Shown here: positions 11,792-21,022 of the stretch, in pieces
How the letters are laid out: every line of letters begins with the position of its first letter
Numbering within the stretch: the stretch's first letter is position 1
Position numbers and translations under genes: made by a program
The notes under the pieces: generated by a model
The model's database searches: none
Told to the model about the DNA's origin: nothing
Seen by the model: only the letters and a program-made list of their open reading frames with translations
DNA from: Sphingomonadaceae bacterium
GTDB lineage: Bacteria > Pseudomonadota > Alphaproteobacteria > Sphingomonadales > Sphingomonadaceae
Direction of reading: 5' to 3'
Length of the DNA: 64,000 bases
Assembly: GCA_020630295.1 (NCBI GenBank)
Contig: JAHDBR010000003.1
Coordinates: 24,198 to 88,197 of the forward strand

Positions 11792-11825
11792 ATATTGGCG
11801 GAGTGCAGAAGCGCCCCGCCAATAT
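11792..11825 (-). terminator. intrinsic terminator of the outer-membrane protein gene
   Basis: A 10-bp perfect inverted repeat (ATATTGGCGG at 11792-11801, CCGCCAATAT at 11816-11825) with a 14-base loop, followed on the minus strand by TTGTTTT. It sits 20-50 bases beyond the stop of the minus-strand barrel protein. Confidence 0.8.
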
Positions 11826-11846
11826 CAAATCAAACAAACGCGATTT

Positions 11847-12458
11847 TTAGAAACGCGCGCCCAATGCAACGCCGATATTCGCGCGTTGAAAATCGAACGT
11901 ATAAATGTCGTAGCTTTCGCTAATGCCAACTTCGATGCGGCCATAGAAATTTTCGTTGAAGCTGTGATCATAACCCAGCGCAGCATTATATCCGCTGCCA
12001 GTTTCGCTCTCGTCGAAATTGATGATCTGCCCGTTGACGTTCACCGGGCCAACCACGTCGATGGTCTGCTGGCCATAGCCGACTTTTGCGTAAATCAGGC
12101 CATCATCGCCAGCAATCAGACCGGCGTGCAGACCGACTGCCCAATAACCGCCGGAACTGACGCAGAAATCGCCGTCACAGCTTTCGATCGATGACACTTC
12201 ATAATTCGCATAAGGGCCGACCACGACGGCATCGCTCACTGCAAAATCATAACCGATTTCACCGCCGAATGCGATGCCGCTGCCCAGCTCGTAATTAATG
12301 TTCTGCGATTCCTGCGGGTCGTTAATACGCTCCCACATTACGCGGCCTTCAATACGGACGCCTTCTTTGTTGGCGCTGTCTGCTGGCGCGCTGTCTTGCG
12401 CCATAACAGGTGCGGTCAAAAGCGTGGTTGCCGCCAGGCCGATAATCAACTTTTTCAT
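11847..12458 (-). CDS. outer-membrane beta-barrel protein (porin-family, OmpW/OmpA-barrel-like)
   Basis: Predicted small outer-membrane barrel. A cleavable signal peptide is clear (MKKLIIGLAATTLLTAPVMA, then QDSAPAD). The mature part has alternating hydrophobic/polar strands rich in Gly and Tyr, such as GIAFGGEIGYDFAV, VVVGPYANYEVSS and YWAVGLHAGLIAG, and it ends in ANIGVALGARF with a terminal Phe as expected for barrel assembly. Two cysteines (IESCDGDFCVS) could form a disulfide in an external loop. Length is 203 residues. It has its own terminator and is probably monocistronic. The ligand is unknown. Confidence 0.8.
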   Translation of the reverse strand: MKKLIIGLAATTLLTAPVMAQDSAPADSANKEGVRIEGRVMWERINDPQESQNINYELGSGIAFGGEIGYDFAVSDAVVVGPYANYEVSSIESCDGDFCVSSGGYWAVGLHAGLIAGDDGLIYAKVGYGQQTIDVVGPVNVNGQIINFDESETGSGYNAALGYDHSFNENFYGRIEVGISESYDIYTFDFQRANIGVALGARF

Positions 12459-12557
12459 ATGATCTCCGATAGTCTGTTCAAGAATTCCGGAAGGTCACAT
12501 AGTTAAATCTAAAGCATTGTAAATAATACGAACACCGAATGTCGCTGACATACAATT

Positions 12558-13343
12558 TCAGCCCATTGCCTCCAGCACATCTTCCAGCCGCGCGGCGTCG
12601 CCTATCGCCAAAGCCGTGCCGTCGCTTCCGGCATGAAGGGGTTCGCCGTTCCAGTCGCACATTGTACCGCCGGCGCCCTCTACAACGGGCACTAGAGCCG
12701 CAAAATCATGCAGCTTCAAACCGGCTTCGCAGACAATATCCACATGACCGGAAGCGACCAGGCCGTAATTATAGCAATCGCCGCCATAAATGATCTTTTT
12801 CTCAGCGACTGACTTGGCCAGCGACATGAAATGATCGGCTTGATGCTCGCTGAAATGGTGCGGACTGGTGGTGCCAAGAACCGCATCTGACAATTCGCGG
12901 CACGGGCGGGAACGGATCGGGCTTGCGTTAAATGTTGTACCCTTTCCGACTGCCCCTACCCAGCGCTCAGCATTGATCGGCTGATCAATAATGCCGAGCA
13001 CTGGCCAGCCGTCTTTAAGGAGCGCTATCAAGGTCCCGAATATCGGCCGACCAGCGATAAAGCTGGTGGTCCCGTCAATCGGGTCGAGAACCCATTGCCG
13101 CGCCGCGCCTTCATTGCGCGTGCCATATTCTTCACCGATAATTCCATCATCGGCGCGCTCGCTTTCCAAGATGGCCCGCATGGCCGCCTCCGCAGCCTGA
13201 TCCGCCTCTGTCACGAAAGATCGGTCGCTTTTTTGCTCCTCGGAAAAACCGGTGCGGAACAAAGGTCTGATCGCGGCTCCGGCGGCATCTGCTAAACGAT
13301 TGGCGAGGACGATATCGGCTGAGGTTGGCATGGCGGCGGTCAT
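12558..13343 (-). CDS. hisN: inositol-monophosphatase family enzyme, probable histidinol-phosphatase
   Basis: Mg-dependent phosphatase of the IMPase superfamily; the closest pattern I recognise is HisN, which removes phosphate from L-histidinol phosphate. Motifs: GEEYG with the metal-binding Glu pair (about residues 69-73), DPIDGTTSF (about 86-94) and the C-terminal EAGLKLHDFAALVPVVEGAGG (central part LKLHDFAALVPVVEGAGG). Length is 261 residues. The start could be 13343 (MTAAM) or the ATG four codons later (MPTSAD). No other histidine gene is nearby, so the substrate is inferred from resemblance only; inositol- or other sugar-phosphatase activity is possible. Confidence 0.75.
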   Translation of the reverse strand: MTAAMPTSADIVLANRLADAAGAAIRPLFRTGFSEEQKSDRSFVTEADQAAEAAMRAILESERADDGIIGEEYGTRNEGAARQWVLDPIDGTTSFIAGRPIFGTLIALLKDGWPVLGIIDQPINAERWVGAVGKGTTFNASPIRSRPCRELSDAVLGTTSPHHFSEHQADHFMSLAKSVAEKKIIYGGDCYNYGLVASGHVDIVCEAGLKLHDFAALVPVVEGAGGTMCDWNGEPLHAGSDGTALAIGDAARLEDVLEAMG

Positions 13344-13468
13344 TTCACCGGAATGGCACGGTCGTCAAGCAGCGCCGCTAGGCAAAGCGCAAGATTCGAT
13401 ATTGTCTTGCGCAAATTCTGTGATGCAATACTGAGCAATGGCTAAGGCTCACATAGCAACAAAATTTC

Positions 13469-13483
13469 ATCAAGGGCCTTGAT
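13469..13483. promoter_or_regulatory. 15-bp palindrome upstream of the AraC-type regulator, candidate operator
   Basis: ATCAAGG-G-CCTTGAT is a perfect palindrome with a one-base centre, 64-90 bases before the possible starts of the regulator gene in the 203-base gap that also serves the divergent hisN-like gene. Its position fits an autoregulatory operator; there is no direct evidence. Confidence 0.35.
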
Positions 13484-13546
13484 CGTGATGACGTTTGATT
13501 TGTAACACGAAACATGGATTTCGGGCGCTAAGACCATAAAAGGGAC

Positions 13547-14539
13547 GTGAATTGCATCATGGGTGATGGGGAACCCAGCACGGCTAAAGCAAGGCTACAG
13601 CCTGAAACCGGCGCGACCAAAGACGGCGTGCCGCTATCCCTTAACCGTCCGCCTGCGCATGATTTAGAGCCTTGGCTGGCGCGGATCATGGTTGCGATTG
13701 CACAAGCACCCGACGACTTCAGCGTAAGCGGCCTTCTCTGTAATGACGCGGGCTATGTACGGACCGCTATCGGCGTCGACTGGACCGTGGGCACTGCAGA
13801 TGGCGAACTCCGCATTCGCGACGAAACCTTTTTATGCGGCCAGCATTCCAAAGCTATGCCTCTGGATTATGTCGGAGGGATCAAGGTCGCCGGCTTCATG
13901 CTAAAACCGGGCGCAATGCGCGCCTTGTGGGGCATTGATGACGGCCCGCTGATCGACCGGATCAAGCCCATTGAATATGTCGGCATCAATGATGCGGAAC
14001 TCACCGGACTTTACCAGCCGGGGATGAGTCCTGAAGATTGGTTGCTAGAGATTGAAAACTGGCTGCGGCATCATATTGCACAGAATGGCTGCCAGCCTCC
14101 CGAGCAACTTTCCCAGAAATTCGAGGCTGCGTCATTTGCCGACCCCAATCAATCGATCAACGATTTTGCGGACCGCAATGGTGTGACCGCGCGGACATTG
14201 CAGCGGATAATAAAGCGTGATTTCGGTTTAACCCCGAAACAGGTCATGCGCCGTGCCCGAACGCTGGATCTGGCCGCACGGCTATGCGGCGTTGCTGACG
14301 AGAATGAGGAGGAAATCTATCTTCGCTTCTTCGACCAGTCGCATCAAATCCGCGAATTCACGACATTCTTTGACATGACGCCGCGGCAATTTGTGGCCGA
14401 CCGGCAAGGCTTGCTGACCTTAAGTCTGGAAATTCGGCAAGCCCGCCGGCTGGAAGTTCTCAACCGGCTTGATCCCAATGCAGTCAGGCCTTGGATGTCC
14501 GACCCGATATTACCCCCGGTCAGTCAAACAGCGAACTGA
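13547..14539 (+). CDS. AraC family transcriptional regulator
   Basis: DNA-binding regulator with an N-terminal sensory domain (about residues 25-180, with the pattern seen in the DUF6597 family) and a C-terminal AraC helix-turn-helix region (about 200-290: [19 protein letters not shown] is the first helix-turn-helix; [20 protein letters not shown] is the second with the signature). The start is GTG at 13547 (AAAGGG upstream) or ATG at 13559 (MGDGEPS). The gene ends convergently with prs and overlaps it by 20 bases. Effector and targets are unknown. Confidence 0.88.
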   Translation: MNCIMGDGEPSTAKARLQPETGATKDGVPLSLNRPPAHDLEPWLARIMVAIAQAPDDFSVSGLLCNDAGYVRTAIGVDWTVGTADGELRIRDETFLCGQHSKAMPLDYVGGIKVAGFMLKPGAMRALWGIDDGPLIDRIKPIEYVGINDAELTGLYQPGMSPEDWLLEIENWLRHHIAQNGCQPPEQLSQKFEAASFADPNQSINDFADRNGVTARTLQRIIKRDFGLTPKQVMRRARTLDLAARLCGVADENEEEIYLRFFDQSHQIREFTTFFDMTPRQFVADRQGLLTLSLEIRQARRLEVLNRLDPNAVRPWMSDPILPPVSQTAN

Positions 14540-15455
14540 CCGAGCTTTCATCGGCAATCCGGCGCACAGCTTCGCCAATCAGCGGAGCAATTGTCAGAAT
14601 GCGAATACGATCTGAATCCTTGGCGGCATCAGATGGCAGAATTGTATCGGAAATTACCAACTCCGTCAGAGCCGAATCGTTAACGCGTGCCACTGCGCCG
14701 CCGGACAAAACGCCATGGGTTATGTAAGCCGCCACGCTGTTTGCACCCGCATCAAGCAATGCCTGCGCCGCGTTGCAAAGGGTCCCGCCTGAATCGACAA
14801 TGTCATCGATCAGAATGCAATGCCGCCCCTGAACTTCTCCGATGATGTTCATCACTTCAGACTCGCCCGGCCGGTCGCGCCGCTTATCAACGATTGCCAG
14901 CGGCGCATTGTCGAGCCGTTTGGCAAGGGCGCGGGCACGAACCACGCCGCCAACGTCAGGCGAAACAACCATCAGATCCTGATCACCGTAACGCGCCTGA
15001 ATGTCCGCCGCCATTACAGGCGCGGCATAAAGATTGTCGGTCGGAATATCGAAGAAACCCTGAATCTGCCCGGCGTGCAGATCGACTGACAAGACGCGGT
15101 CAGCGCCGGCTTCGGTCATCAGATTGGCGACCAGCTTAGCCGAAATCGGGGTCCGCGGTCCCGGCTTCCGGTCTTGGCGAGCATATCCGAAATACGGGAC
15201 AACTGCGGTAATCCGCCGCGCAGATGCCCGCCGCAATGCGTCAATCCCGATCAACAATTCCATCAAATTGTCATTGGCCGGAAAGCTGGTCGATTGCAGG
15301 ACAAACACATCTTCGCCGCGCACATTCTCGTGAATTTCGATGAAAATCTCTTCATCTGCAAAGCGGCGCACACTGGCATCACAAAGCGGGATTTCCAGAT
15401 AAGCGGCAATCGCCCGGGCAAGCGGGAGATTGGAATTAGCAGCCATGATTTTCAT
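14520..15455 (-). CDS. prs: ribose-phosphate pyrophosphokinase
   Basis: Makes phosphoribosyl pyrophosphate from ribose 5-phosphate and ATP for nucleotide, histidine and NAD synthesis. Family motifs: [20 protein letters not shown] (about 49-68), [10 protein letters not shown] (about 96-105), [20 protein letters not shown] (about 130-149), and the PRPP-binding loop [14 protein letters not shown] (about 218-231). The 311-residue length is standard. The start [17 protein letters not shown] at 15455 could also be the internal ATG of MAANS. The 3' end overlaps the AraC gene by 20 bases on the other strand. Confidence 0.97.
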   Translation of the reverse strand: MKIMAANSNLPLARAIAAYLEIPLCDASVRRFADEEIFIEIHENVRGEDVFVLQSTSFPANDNLMELLIGIDALRRASARRITAVVPYFGYARQDRKPGPRTPISAKLVANLMTEAGADRVLSVDLHAGQIQGFFDIPTDNLYAAPVMAADIQARYGDQDLMVVSPDVGGVVRARALAKRLDNAPLAIVDKRRDRPGESEVMNIIGEVQGRHCILIDDIVDSGGTLCNAAQALLDAGANSVAAYITHGVLSGGAVARVNDSALTELVISDTILPSDAAKDSDRIRILTIAPLIGEAVRRIADESSVSSLFD

Positions 15456-15618
15456 GCGATTGTTCCTTGGCAGCGCAGCGAATCGCGCCGTTGAGACTTA
15501 GCCGAGCAGACCGCCGATGCAACAGTAGCGGCGGCGGCTTTTCCCAAGTCTGTGAGTTCTCAGCCCTAACATGCCCTTGCCAGCAACGGTCGCCAGCAAT
15601 GGCTGACTTATTCAAGCC

Positions 15619-16602
15619 TTAACGGTGCTCACCCTTGATCCAGCGCACAGTGCCGGAACTGGCGCGCATGACCACACTTTCAGTAGTCATCTTACCGCCG
15701 CGCAGACGCTTCACTCCGTCCAGCAGCGACCCGTCGGTCACGCCGGTTGCTGCAAATATACAGTCGCCTTTCGCCAAATCTTCCAATTTGTAGATCCGGT
15801 CGAGATCTTCGATGCCCCACTTACGGGCGCGGGCGCGTTCATCATCATTTCGGAACACAAGGCGGCCGTTGAACTGCCCGCCGACGCAGCGCAGGGCCGC
15901 CGCAGCAAGCACGCCTTCAGGAGCGCCGCCCTGCCCCATATACATATCGATGGTCGTATCTTCATCGGTGGTCGCAATGACACCGGCAACATCGCCATCG
16001 GGGATTAGAAAGATGCCGCATCCGATTGCACGCAATTCTTCAATGATCGCCCCGTGGCGAGGGCGGTCCAGAACGCACACGATAATTTCTTCCGGCTTGA
16101 CTCCCTTAGCGGCTGCCACAGCTTCGACATTTTCCGTCACGCTTTTATCGAGGCTGATAATGTCGGCCGGATAGCCCGGGCCAACGGCCAGTTTGTCCAT
16201 ATATGTGTCTGGCGCGTTCAGCAGGTTGCCTTCTTCCGCAGCGGCCAAAACAGCCAAAGCATTCGGGCCGGCTTTTGCAGTGATCGTGGTGCCTTCCAGC
16301 GGGTCCAAGGCTATGTCGATTTTCGGGCCCTTACCCGGAGCACCGCCAACTTTCTCGCCGATATAGAGCATCGGTGCTTCGTCACGCTCGCCTTCACCGA
16401 TGACCACGGTGCCGTCCATATATAATTCGTCAAATGCCTCACGCATTGCTTCGACCGCAGCCGCATCAGCTGCTTTTTCATCGCCGCGCCCGATCAGTTT
16501 GGAAGCGGCAATCGCGGCTGCTTCCGTGACGCGGACCATCTCGAGAACCAGTACCCGGTCAAGGACATCGCTAGGTGAAGTTTTCGGCGTGTTCATGGTC
16601 AA
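15619..16602 (-). CDS. glpX: class II fructose-1,6-bisphosphatase GlpX
   Basis: Hydrolyses fructose 1,6-bisphosphate to fructose 6-phosphate in gluconeogenesis. GlpX motifs: [20 protein letters not shown] (about 62-81), [11 protein letters not shown] (about 96-106), [14 protein letters not shown] and [20 protein letters not shown] (about 222-241). The 327-residue length is usual. In related genomes, as I remember them, glpX follows hom directly; here a plus-strand secreted-protein gene lies between the two. Confidence 0.96.
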   Translation of the reverse strand: MTMNTPKTSPSDVLDRVLVLEMVRVTEAAAIAASKLIGRGDEKAADAAAVEAMREAFDELYMDGTVVIGEGERDEAPMLYIGEKVGGAPGKGPKIDIALDPLEGTTITAKAGPNALAVLAAAEEGNLLNAPDTYMDKLAVGPGYPADIISLDKSVTENVEAVAAAKGVKPEEIIVCVLDRPRHGAIIEELRAIGCGIFLIPDGDVAGVIATTDEDTTIDMYMGQGGAPEGVLAAAALRCVGGQFNGRLVFRNDDERARARKWGIEDLDRIYKLEDLAKGDCIFAATGVTDGSLLDGVKRLRGGKMTTESVVMRASSGTVRWIKGEHR

Positions 16603-16657
16603 TTCAGTCCCTGTAGGCTGGTGAGTAAGTTGGATTTGGCCGACTTAGACAGGGAGC

Positions 16658-17230
16658 GTGAGATTGTCGAGAAGCCTCCCCGCCATTCCGCCCGTTTCAC
16701 GCGCGCTTTTATTCGGATGGGCGGGCCTATGGCTTGGCACATCTCCGGCGCAGGCTGAAAGCCAGCCGCAAACCACGGCTGAGAATGTGATTGCCAGTGC
16801 CAAACAGGCTTATGGCCCGCCGCCGCCAGAGCCGAAATGCGATCCGCAACAAGGCGACGAGATCGTTGTCTGTGCAGAGGAGCAAGAACAAAGCCAGTTT
16901 CGGGTCAAATCCAGCAGCGAACTGGACCCTACGGGCGAAGAAGCCATTGATGACGGGCTGCCCAGAGCTCCTGACGTAGCGGGGCCCGGCATTTTCACAG
17001 GTCCACCCACAATTGGCGGATTGTGCGTCCCCGGGCTCCAAAAATGTCCGCCGCCACCCGCTTTGCTCATCGATTTTTCCGAACTGCCCGAAGCACCACC
17101 GGGTTCAGATGCCGACAGGATTTCCAAGGGCCTGCCACCGCGCGGCAATGATACGGGCACATTCGTTTCGCAAGAAACGCCTGATGAAGCTGCCGACGAA
17201 GTTACTGAAGGCGCTCCACCGAATCGCTAA
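16658..17230 (+). CDS. secreted proline-rich protein of unknown function
   Basis: I do not recognise a functional family, although its style resembles a sphingomonad-restricted secreted family. The GTG start at 16658 follows AGGGAG closely; TTG at 16664 is an alternative. A signal peptide with hydrophobic core SRALLFGWAGLWLG ends near AQA. The mature part is proline-rich and acidic, with four cysteines (PKCDPQQGDEIVVCAEEQE and GLCVPGLQKCPPPP) that could pair in two disulfides. Length is 190 residues. It lies on the plus strand between minus-strand hom and glpX, and its TAA overlaps the hom stop in the four bases CTAA. Confidence 0.7.
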   Translation: MRLSRSLPAIPPVSRALLFGWAGLWLGTSPAQAESQPQTTAENVIASAKQAYGPPPPEPKCDPQQGDEIVVCAEEQEQSQFRVKSSSELDPTGEEAIDDGLPRAPDVAGPGIFTGPPTIGGLCVPGLQKCPPPPALLIDFSELPEAPPGSDADRISKGLPPRGNDTGTFVSQETPDEAADEVTEGAPPNR

Positions 17231-18552
17231 TCAGACAAAATTTGCATGACCAGTGGCGGCGCAGTCAGGCTCGGCGAATCGGACAGCAGCTGAACCGCAT
17301 GATCCACACATCCTGCAGGGCCGTCATGCGTTACCATGGCGACAAACACCTCTCCGCCATCATTGGCGCGGCCTTCCTGAATCAGGCTCTCGATCGAAAC
17401 GTTTGCATCGCGCATGGCGGCTGTAATCTCGGCTAGGACGCCCGGCTTGTCTGTCACGGTGAAGCGCAAATAGACCTGCCCCGTCCGCTTGCCCGCTTCT
17501 GCTGGCGCCATGGAGACCAGATCGCTGGCAGGCACAGAGAACGGCGCGCCCGTCTCTCCGCGTGCGATGTCAATCAGATCGGCGACCACTGCGCTGGCGG
17601 TAGGTCCATCACCGGCACCCGCTCCCTGAAACAACAGACGGCCTGAGAAATTGCCTTCCGCCACAATCGCGTTGGTGGGTCCGGTTACATGCGCGAGCGG
17701 ATGGCCTTTCGGGACAAGGCATGGCTTCACCTGTTGCAGCAAAGCAGGGACACCTGCTTCATCACGCTCAACATCGGCCATTCCAATCAAGCGGATGACG
17801 TAACCCAAGGCATCCGCCTGCGCGATATCGGCAGCGCGAATGGCTGAGATGCCCTCGCAACTGACGGCATCAAAATCCATACTGGCACCAAAGCTGACGG
17901 CGGCAAGGATTGCCAGCTTATGCGCTGCATCCACACCTTCAATGTCGAAGGTGGGATCTGCTTCTGCATAGCCCAGCGACTGCGCTTCTTTCAGCGTTTC
18001 TGCAAAACCGGCACCCGATGTCTCCATTTCCGACAATATGTAATTGGCGGTACCATTCAGAATGCCTAAAATGCTGGTGATCGCATTTGCCGCTGCGCCT
18101 TCGCGCAACCCCTTGATAACCGGGATGCCGCCCGCAACAGCTGCTTCGAATTTCAAAGCGACCTGCTGGGCCTCCGCGGCTTGCGCAAGGCTCAGCCCGT
18201 GATGAGCAACCATCGCCTTGTTCGCCGTTACAAAGCCTTTGCCTGCGGCAATCGCATTTCGGGCGAGTGTTAAGGCGGGTCCGTCTGAACCGCCCACCAA
18301 TTCTACCACCACATCGACATCGTCGCGCGCAGCCATTGCCGTCATATCGTCTTCCCACGCAAATCCGGAAAGATCCACGCCGCGGTCACGGTTGCGGTCA
18401 CGCGCGCTGACCGCAGTAATCTGCAGAGGCCTGCCGGCGCGGGCAGAAATCAGCTCCGCATTGTCACGCAGCAGGCGTATAACGCCCACGCCCACTGTGC
18501 CGGCACCCGCCAGAGCAATACGCAAGGGTGCGTTGGCTGTTTCTGCTGTCAT
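17227..18552 (-). CDS. hom: homoserine dehydrogenase
   Basis: Reduces aspartate semialdehyde to homoserine on the way to threonine and methionine. The NAD(P)-binding segment is RIALAGAGTVGVGVIRLL (about 11-28); VTANKAMVAHHG and EAAVAGGIPVIKGLREG mark the dehydrogenase core; LNGTANYILSEM and DPTFDIEGVDAAHKLAILA carry catalytic residues. A C-terminal ACT domain (about 360-435, VTDKPGVLAEITAAMRDANV) suggests feedback control by an amino acid. The 441-residue length is typical. Its stop shares four bases with the convergent secreted-protein gene. Confidence 0.97.
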   Translation of the reverse strand: MTAETANAPLRIALAGAGTVGVGVIRLLRDNAELISARAGRPLQITAVSARDRNRDRGVDLSGFAWEDDMTAMAARDDVDVVVELVGGSDGPALTLARNAIAAGKGFVTANKAMVAHHGLSLAQAAEAQQVALKFEAAVAGGIPVIKGLREGAAANAITSILGILNGTANYILSEMETSGAGFAETLKEAQSLGYAEADPTFDIEGVDAAHKLAILAAVSFGASMDFDAVSCEGISAIRAADIAQADALGYVIRLIGMADVERDEAGVPALLQQVKPCLVPKGHPLAHVTGPTNAIVAEGNFSGRLLFQGAGAGDGPTASAVVADLIDIARGETGAPFSVPASDLVSMAPAEAGKRTGQVYLRFTVTDKPGVLAEITAAMRDANVSIESLIQEGRANDGGEVFVAMVTHDGPAGCVDHAVQLLSDSPSLTAPPLVMQILSD

Positions 18553-18564
18553 AATACGTGCCGC

Positions 18565-19002
18565 CTATTTCTGCTCAGCGCCAAGCAACGCGTCACGCGC
18601 CGATTGCGGTATTGGTAGGGATTTGCCCGTGTCCAAAGAAACGTGGACATTCACGAGTTCTATCTCGGCGCGCAAATCGTCGGATGCTCCTGCACCGGCT
18701 GATCCGTCACCATTACGCCCGTGCAGCTCAATCCGGGTTGTCATGCTGCTATTGCCTATGCGTGAAGTCCAGGCGCGGCCTTCAATATATTCATGCGCAC
18801 GAATCGGCTTGCGAAACTGCACATTGGCGCTGGCGACATGGAATTCCAGCGCGTCCTTGCCGCTCAGGCGTAGCTCCCGCTCATGCCAATATTCGGTAAT
18901 AACCAAATCCGCATATTCGAGATAGCGCGCATTAAAGACAACGCCTTGCGGGTCTAGCTCGGCGTAGCGAACGCGAAAGATGTGGCGAAAGGGTTTTTCC
19001 AT
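18565..19002 (-). CDS. acyl-CoA thioesterase, YbgC/4-hydroxybenzoyl-CoA thioesterase type
   Basis: Hot-dog fold thioesterase. RVRYAELDPQGVVFNARYLE (about 10-29) is the family signature with the catalytic Asp in LDPQGVV, and the long alpha helix ADLVITEYWHERELRL follows. The strand FHVASANVQFRKPIRAHEYI is also typical. Length is 145 residues. It lies 12 bases upstream of hom on the same strand, so the two may be co-transcribed. The acyl substrate is unknown. Confidence 0.87.
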   Translation of the reverse strand: MEKPFRHIFRVRYAELDPQGVVFNARYLEYADLVITEYWHERELRLSGKDALEFHVASANVQFRKPIRAHEYIEGRAWTSRIGNSSMTTRIELHGRNGDGSAGAGASDDLRAEIELVNVHVSLDTGKSLPIPQSARDALLGAEQK

Positions 19003-19059
19003 GACGGCGCTTTAAGCGCAGCAGGCCCTCCGGTGGAACCACTAATTCTTAGGGTCGCC

Positions 19060-19914
19060 TTAGCTGCGGTTGCGCTCGCATTGGCCCAATTCGGTCAGGA
19101 TCAGCTTGTAATCGGTCTGTGCCTGCTGCCTTGCGGCGGAATCATCGCCCATCAGCGCCGACGACGGCAGCTGCTGCGGCAGGAAACAAGCAAGCCGGTA
19201 CCATGCCAGAGTGTTGCGCTCAGGCGGGCGGGCGGCTTGATCGACGATATCGGTCCATGAAACCCCCCAAACAGGTGTCTGACCGGGCCGGCGAATGACA
19301 CTTAGAGAAACCGGACCGTCCGATTCGGTCGACGCAAATATCTGCGTTTCCGATTCGCCTGCCAGATTGCCCGAAATGGAGAACGCATCGCGAATTCCCG
19401 TAATTGATGGTTGCGCGTCAGGCCTGACCAATTCTTGCAAAACATTGCGCAAACGGGATTCGCGATCCGCCGACCAGAGAATTTGCGAGCTGCGTGTCAT
19501 CAGCTGCACCTCTCCCGGACGGCCCGGCACGGGCCGCGCAAAGACAATAACGTCCCGCTTCTTTAGCTTGGGTGCCTTCCCATTGGCGGCTAGCGGCACA
19601 TCAACCAAATAACGAAGCGATTCGCCCACCGGAACAGAGCCAGAAAGAAGGGCGGAAGTGCGGGCCTCTATATAGAGACGCGTATAGCCCGGCTGTACGC
19701 CGACCGCACGTTCGGGCCTGAGTTCAGCCTGCTTGCGAATCTGTGCAGTCAGGATCAATTCGGCCCCGTCTGACAAGTCCATAAGGTCGACATAAGTCAG
19801 GTCCGGGCTGCTAGAAAAGTCCTGCGAAATTGCCGGGATAGCGGTGGCAAACAAGCCGATTGCACCGGCAATGCCGGTCAATCTTGTCAGAATATTTTTC
19901 CAGCCAAACAACAT
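19060..19914 (-). CDS. secreted protein of unknown function
   Basis: I do not recognise a characterised family. An N-terminal membrane or signal segment (about 10-30, LTGIAGAIGLFATAIPAISQ) is followed by a mainly beta-rich periplasmic-type region: LTYVDLMDLSDGAELILTAQ, TRLYIEARTSALLSG, KKRDVIVFARPVPG. The C-terminal third is more helical, with two cysteines (RLACFLPQQ, LGQCERNRS). Length is 284 residues. It is transcribed divergently from the tonB-exbBD locus with 324 bases between, and sits 57 bases upstream of the thioesterase gene. A link to either neighbour is speculation. Confidence 0.75.
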   Translation of the reverse strand: MLFGWKNILTRLTGIAGAIGLFATAIPAISQDFSSSPDLTYVDLMDLSDGAELILTAQIRKQAELRPERAVGVQPGYTRLYIEARTSALLSGSVPVGESLRYLVDVPLAANGKAPKLKKRDVIVFARPVPGRPGEVQLMTRSSQILWSADRESRLRNVLQELVRPDAQPSITGIRDAFSISGNLAGESETQIFASTESDGPVSLSVIRRPGQTPVWGVSWTDIVDQAARPPERNTLAWYRLACFLPQQLPSSALMGDDSAARQQAQTDYKLILTELGQCERNRS

Positions 19915-20238
19915 CTTATCTATTTCCGCCTGCGTTTGTGAACTTTTCGTGCGCCAGTTCGTTTCATACCAACGACTGTGAATCTCTCGTTAACCGATAA
20001 AGCGTTTGCGCGCTCTGCGCATCATAGCTAAAGGTTTGTGAAGGCCTAGGTAAAATATAACAATATCCTAGGCACGCCCTGACCGGGTTTGGAGAAGACC
20101 GGGGGCAACCGTCCACCAGCTTACTCTGGGTCAAGAAGGGTGGACAAGCAGGATATTACTCTGGCAGTGCAAGCATTGCCTTTGGGATGAGTTGCCGGAC
20201 ATAACGTCCGGCTTAATACGATGGAGTGATGCGACTGA
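19915..20238 (+). promoter_or_regulatory. gene-free leader of the tonB locus with three inverted repeats
   Basis: No gene is visible in these 324 bases between two divergent genes. Three dyads are present: GCCTAGG/CCTAGGC (20044-20050 and 20067-20073) around an AT-rich centre containing TATAAC, which could be an operator over a promoter; GTCCACC/GGTGGAC (20111-20117 and 20139-20145); and GCCGGAC/GTCCGGC (20194-20200 and 20206-20212), a tight hairpin 27 bases before the tonB ATG. The nonamer TTACTCTGG occurs twice (from about 20122 and 20156). A minimal ORF ATG-GAG-TGA (20220-20228) precedes tonB. I see no recognisable Fur box. Confidence 0.5.
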
Positions 20239-20931
20239 ATGGCTTACGCTGACCAGGAAATGAGCGGTAATAGAGTTATCGCCCTTATCATCGTGGCGCT
20301 GATCCATGTCGCTGTTGGATACGTTCTCGTGACCGGACTTGCTTATGAAGCAGTCAAAAAAGCGGTCGATCGCGTGACAACAGTCGATATTGATGAGCCG
20401 GAACCGGAGCCCGAGGAAGAACCCCCACCCCCGGAGGAAATTCCCGAGACAGCTCCGCCGCCTCCGGTAGCGCCACCGCCGCCAATTAACATTGCGCCGG
20501 CACCACCGCCAATACAAACGCAGCCGACGATACCGCCGCCTGCGCCAGTTGCGGTGCGGGTACCGCCGCCGGCTCCGATTGCGCCGCCGGCTCCGCCGCC
20601 AGCGCCGCCGCCACCGCCACCTCCACCGGCATTTACGCCGAAGGATCCAACGCCGCGCGGTAATCCGGGCGGTTGGGCAAGTCCGCGTGATTATCCGTCA
20701 CGTGCTCTTCGTGAAGAGCGTGAAGGTGTCACACGGTTCCGCGTGAACGTGGGTGCGAATGGCCGCGTAACCAGTTGTCAGATTACCGGCTCTAGCGGGC
20801 ACTCTGATCTGGACGACACGACTTGTAAGCTCATCACCCGTCGTGGACGCTTCCGTCCCGCGACCGATGGCAGCAACAATGAGGTTGCGGGTACGTGGTC
20901 AAGCGCGGTTCGCTGGCAGATACCTGAATAA
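20239..20931 (+). CDS. tonB: energy transducer TonB
   Basis: Inner-membrane anchored protein that carries proton-motive energy from ExbB-ExbD to TonB-dependent receptors of the outer membrane. The single membrane segment (about 13-35) contains the conserved histidine in LIHVAVGYVL. Then come an acidic stretch with repeated Pro-Glu (DEPEPEPEEEPPPPEE), a long Pro/Ala-rich spacer (about 60-135), and a C-terminal TonB domain (about 145-230) with SPRDYPSRALREEREGVTRF, VNVGANGRVTSCQITGSSGH and the final WSAVRWQIPE. Length is 230 residues. GGAG lies 12 bases upstream of the ATG. exbB follows 91 bases later. Confidence 0.95.
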   Translation: MAYADQEMSGNRVIALIIVALIHVAVGYVLVTGLAYEAVKKAVDRVTTVDIDEPEPEPEEEPPPPEEIPETAPPPPVAPPPPINIAPAPPPIQTQPTIPPPAPVAVRVPPPAPIAPPAPPPAPPPPPPPPAFTPKDPTPRGNPGGWASPRDYPSRALREEREGVTRFRVNVGANGRVTSCQITGSSGHSDLDDTTCKLITRRGRFRPATDGSNNEVAGTWSSAVRWQIPE

Positions 20932-21022
20932 TTGAATCGAATCATGGAAGGGCGGCCCAATCCGGGGCCGCCACTCCAAACCCAATTTTTAAATTACGCT
21001 TCTTTCTGAGAGGAAACTCGCA

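Noticed and set aside
11627..11846. infC or a tRNA before rpmI
   Set aside because: No frame similar to IF3 and no cloverleaf could be drawn; the gap looks like promoter and leader only.
20440..20640. Low-complexity GC-rich repeat in tonB
   Set aside because: It encodes the Pro/Ala spacer normal for TonB and is not a separate repeat element.
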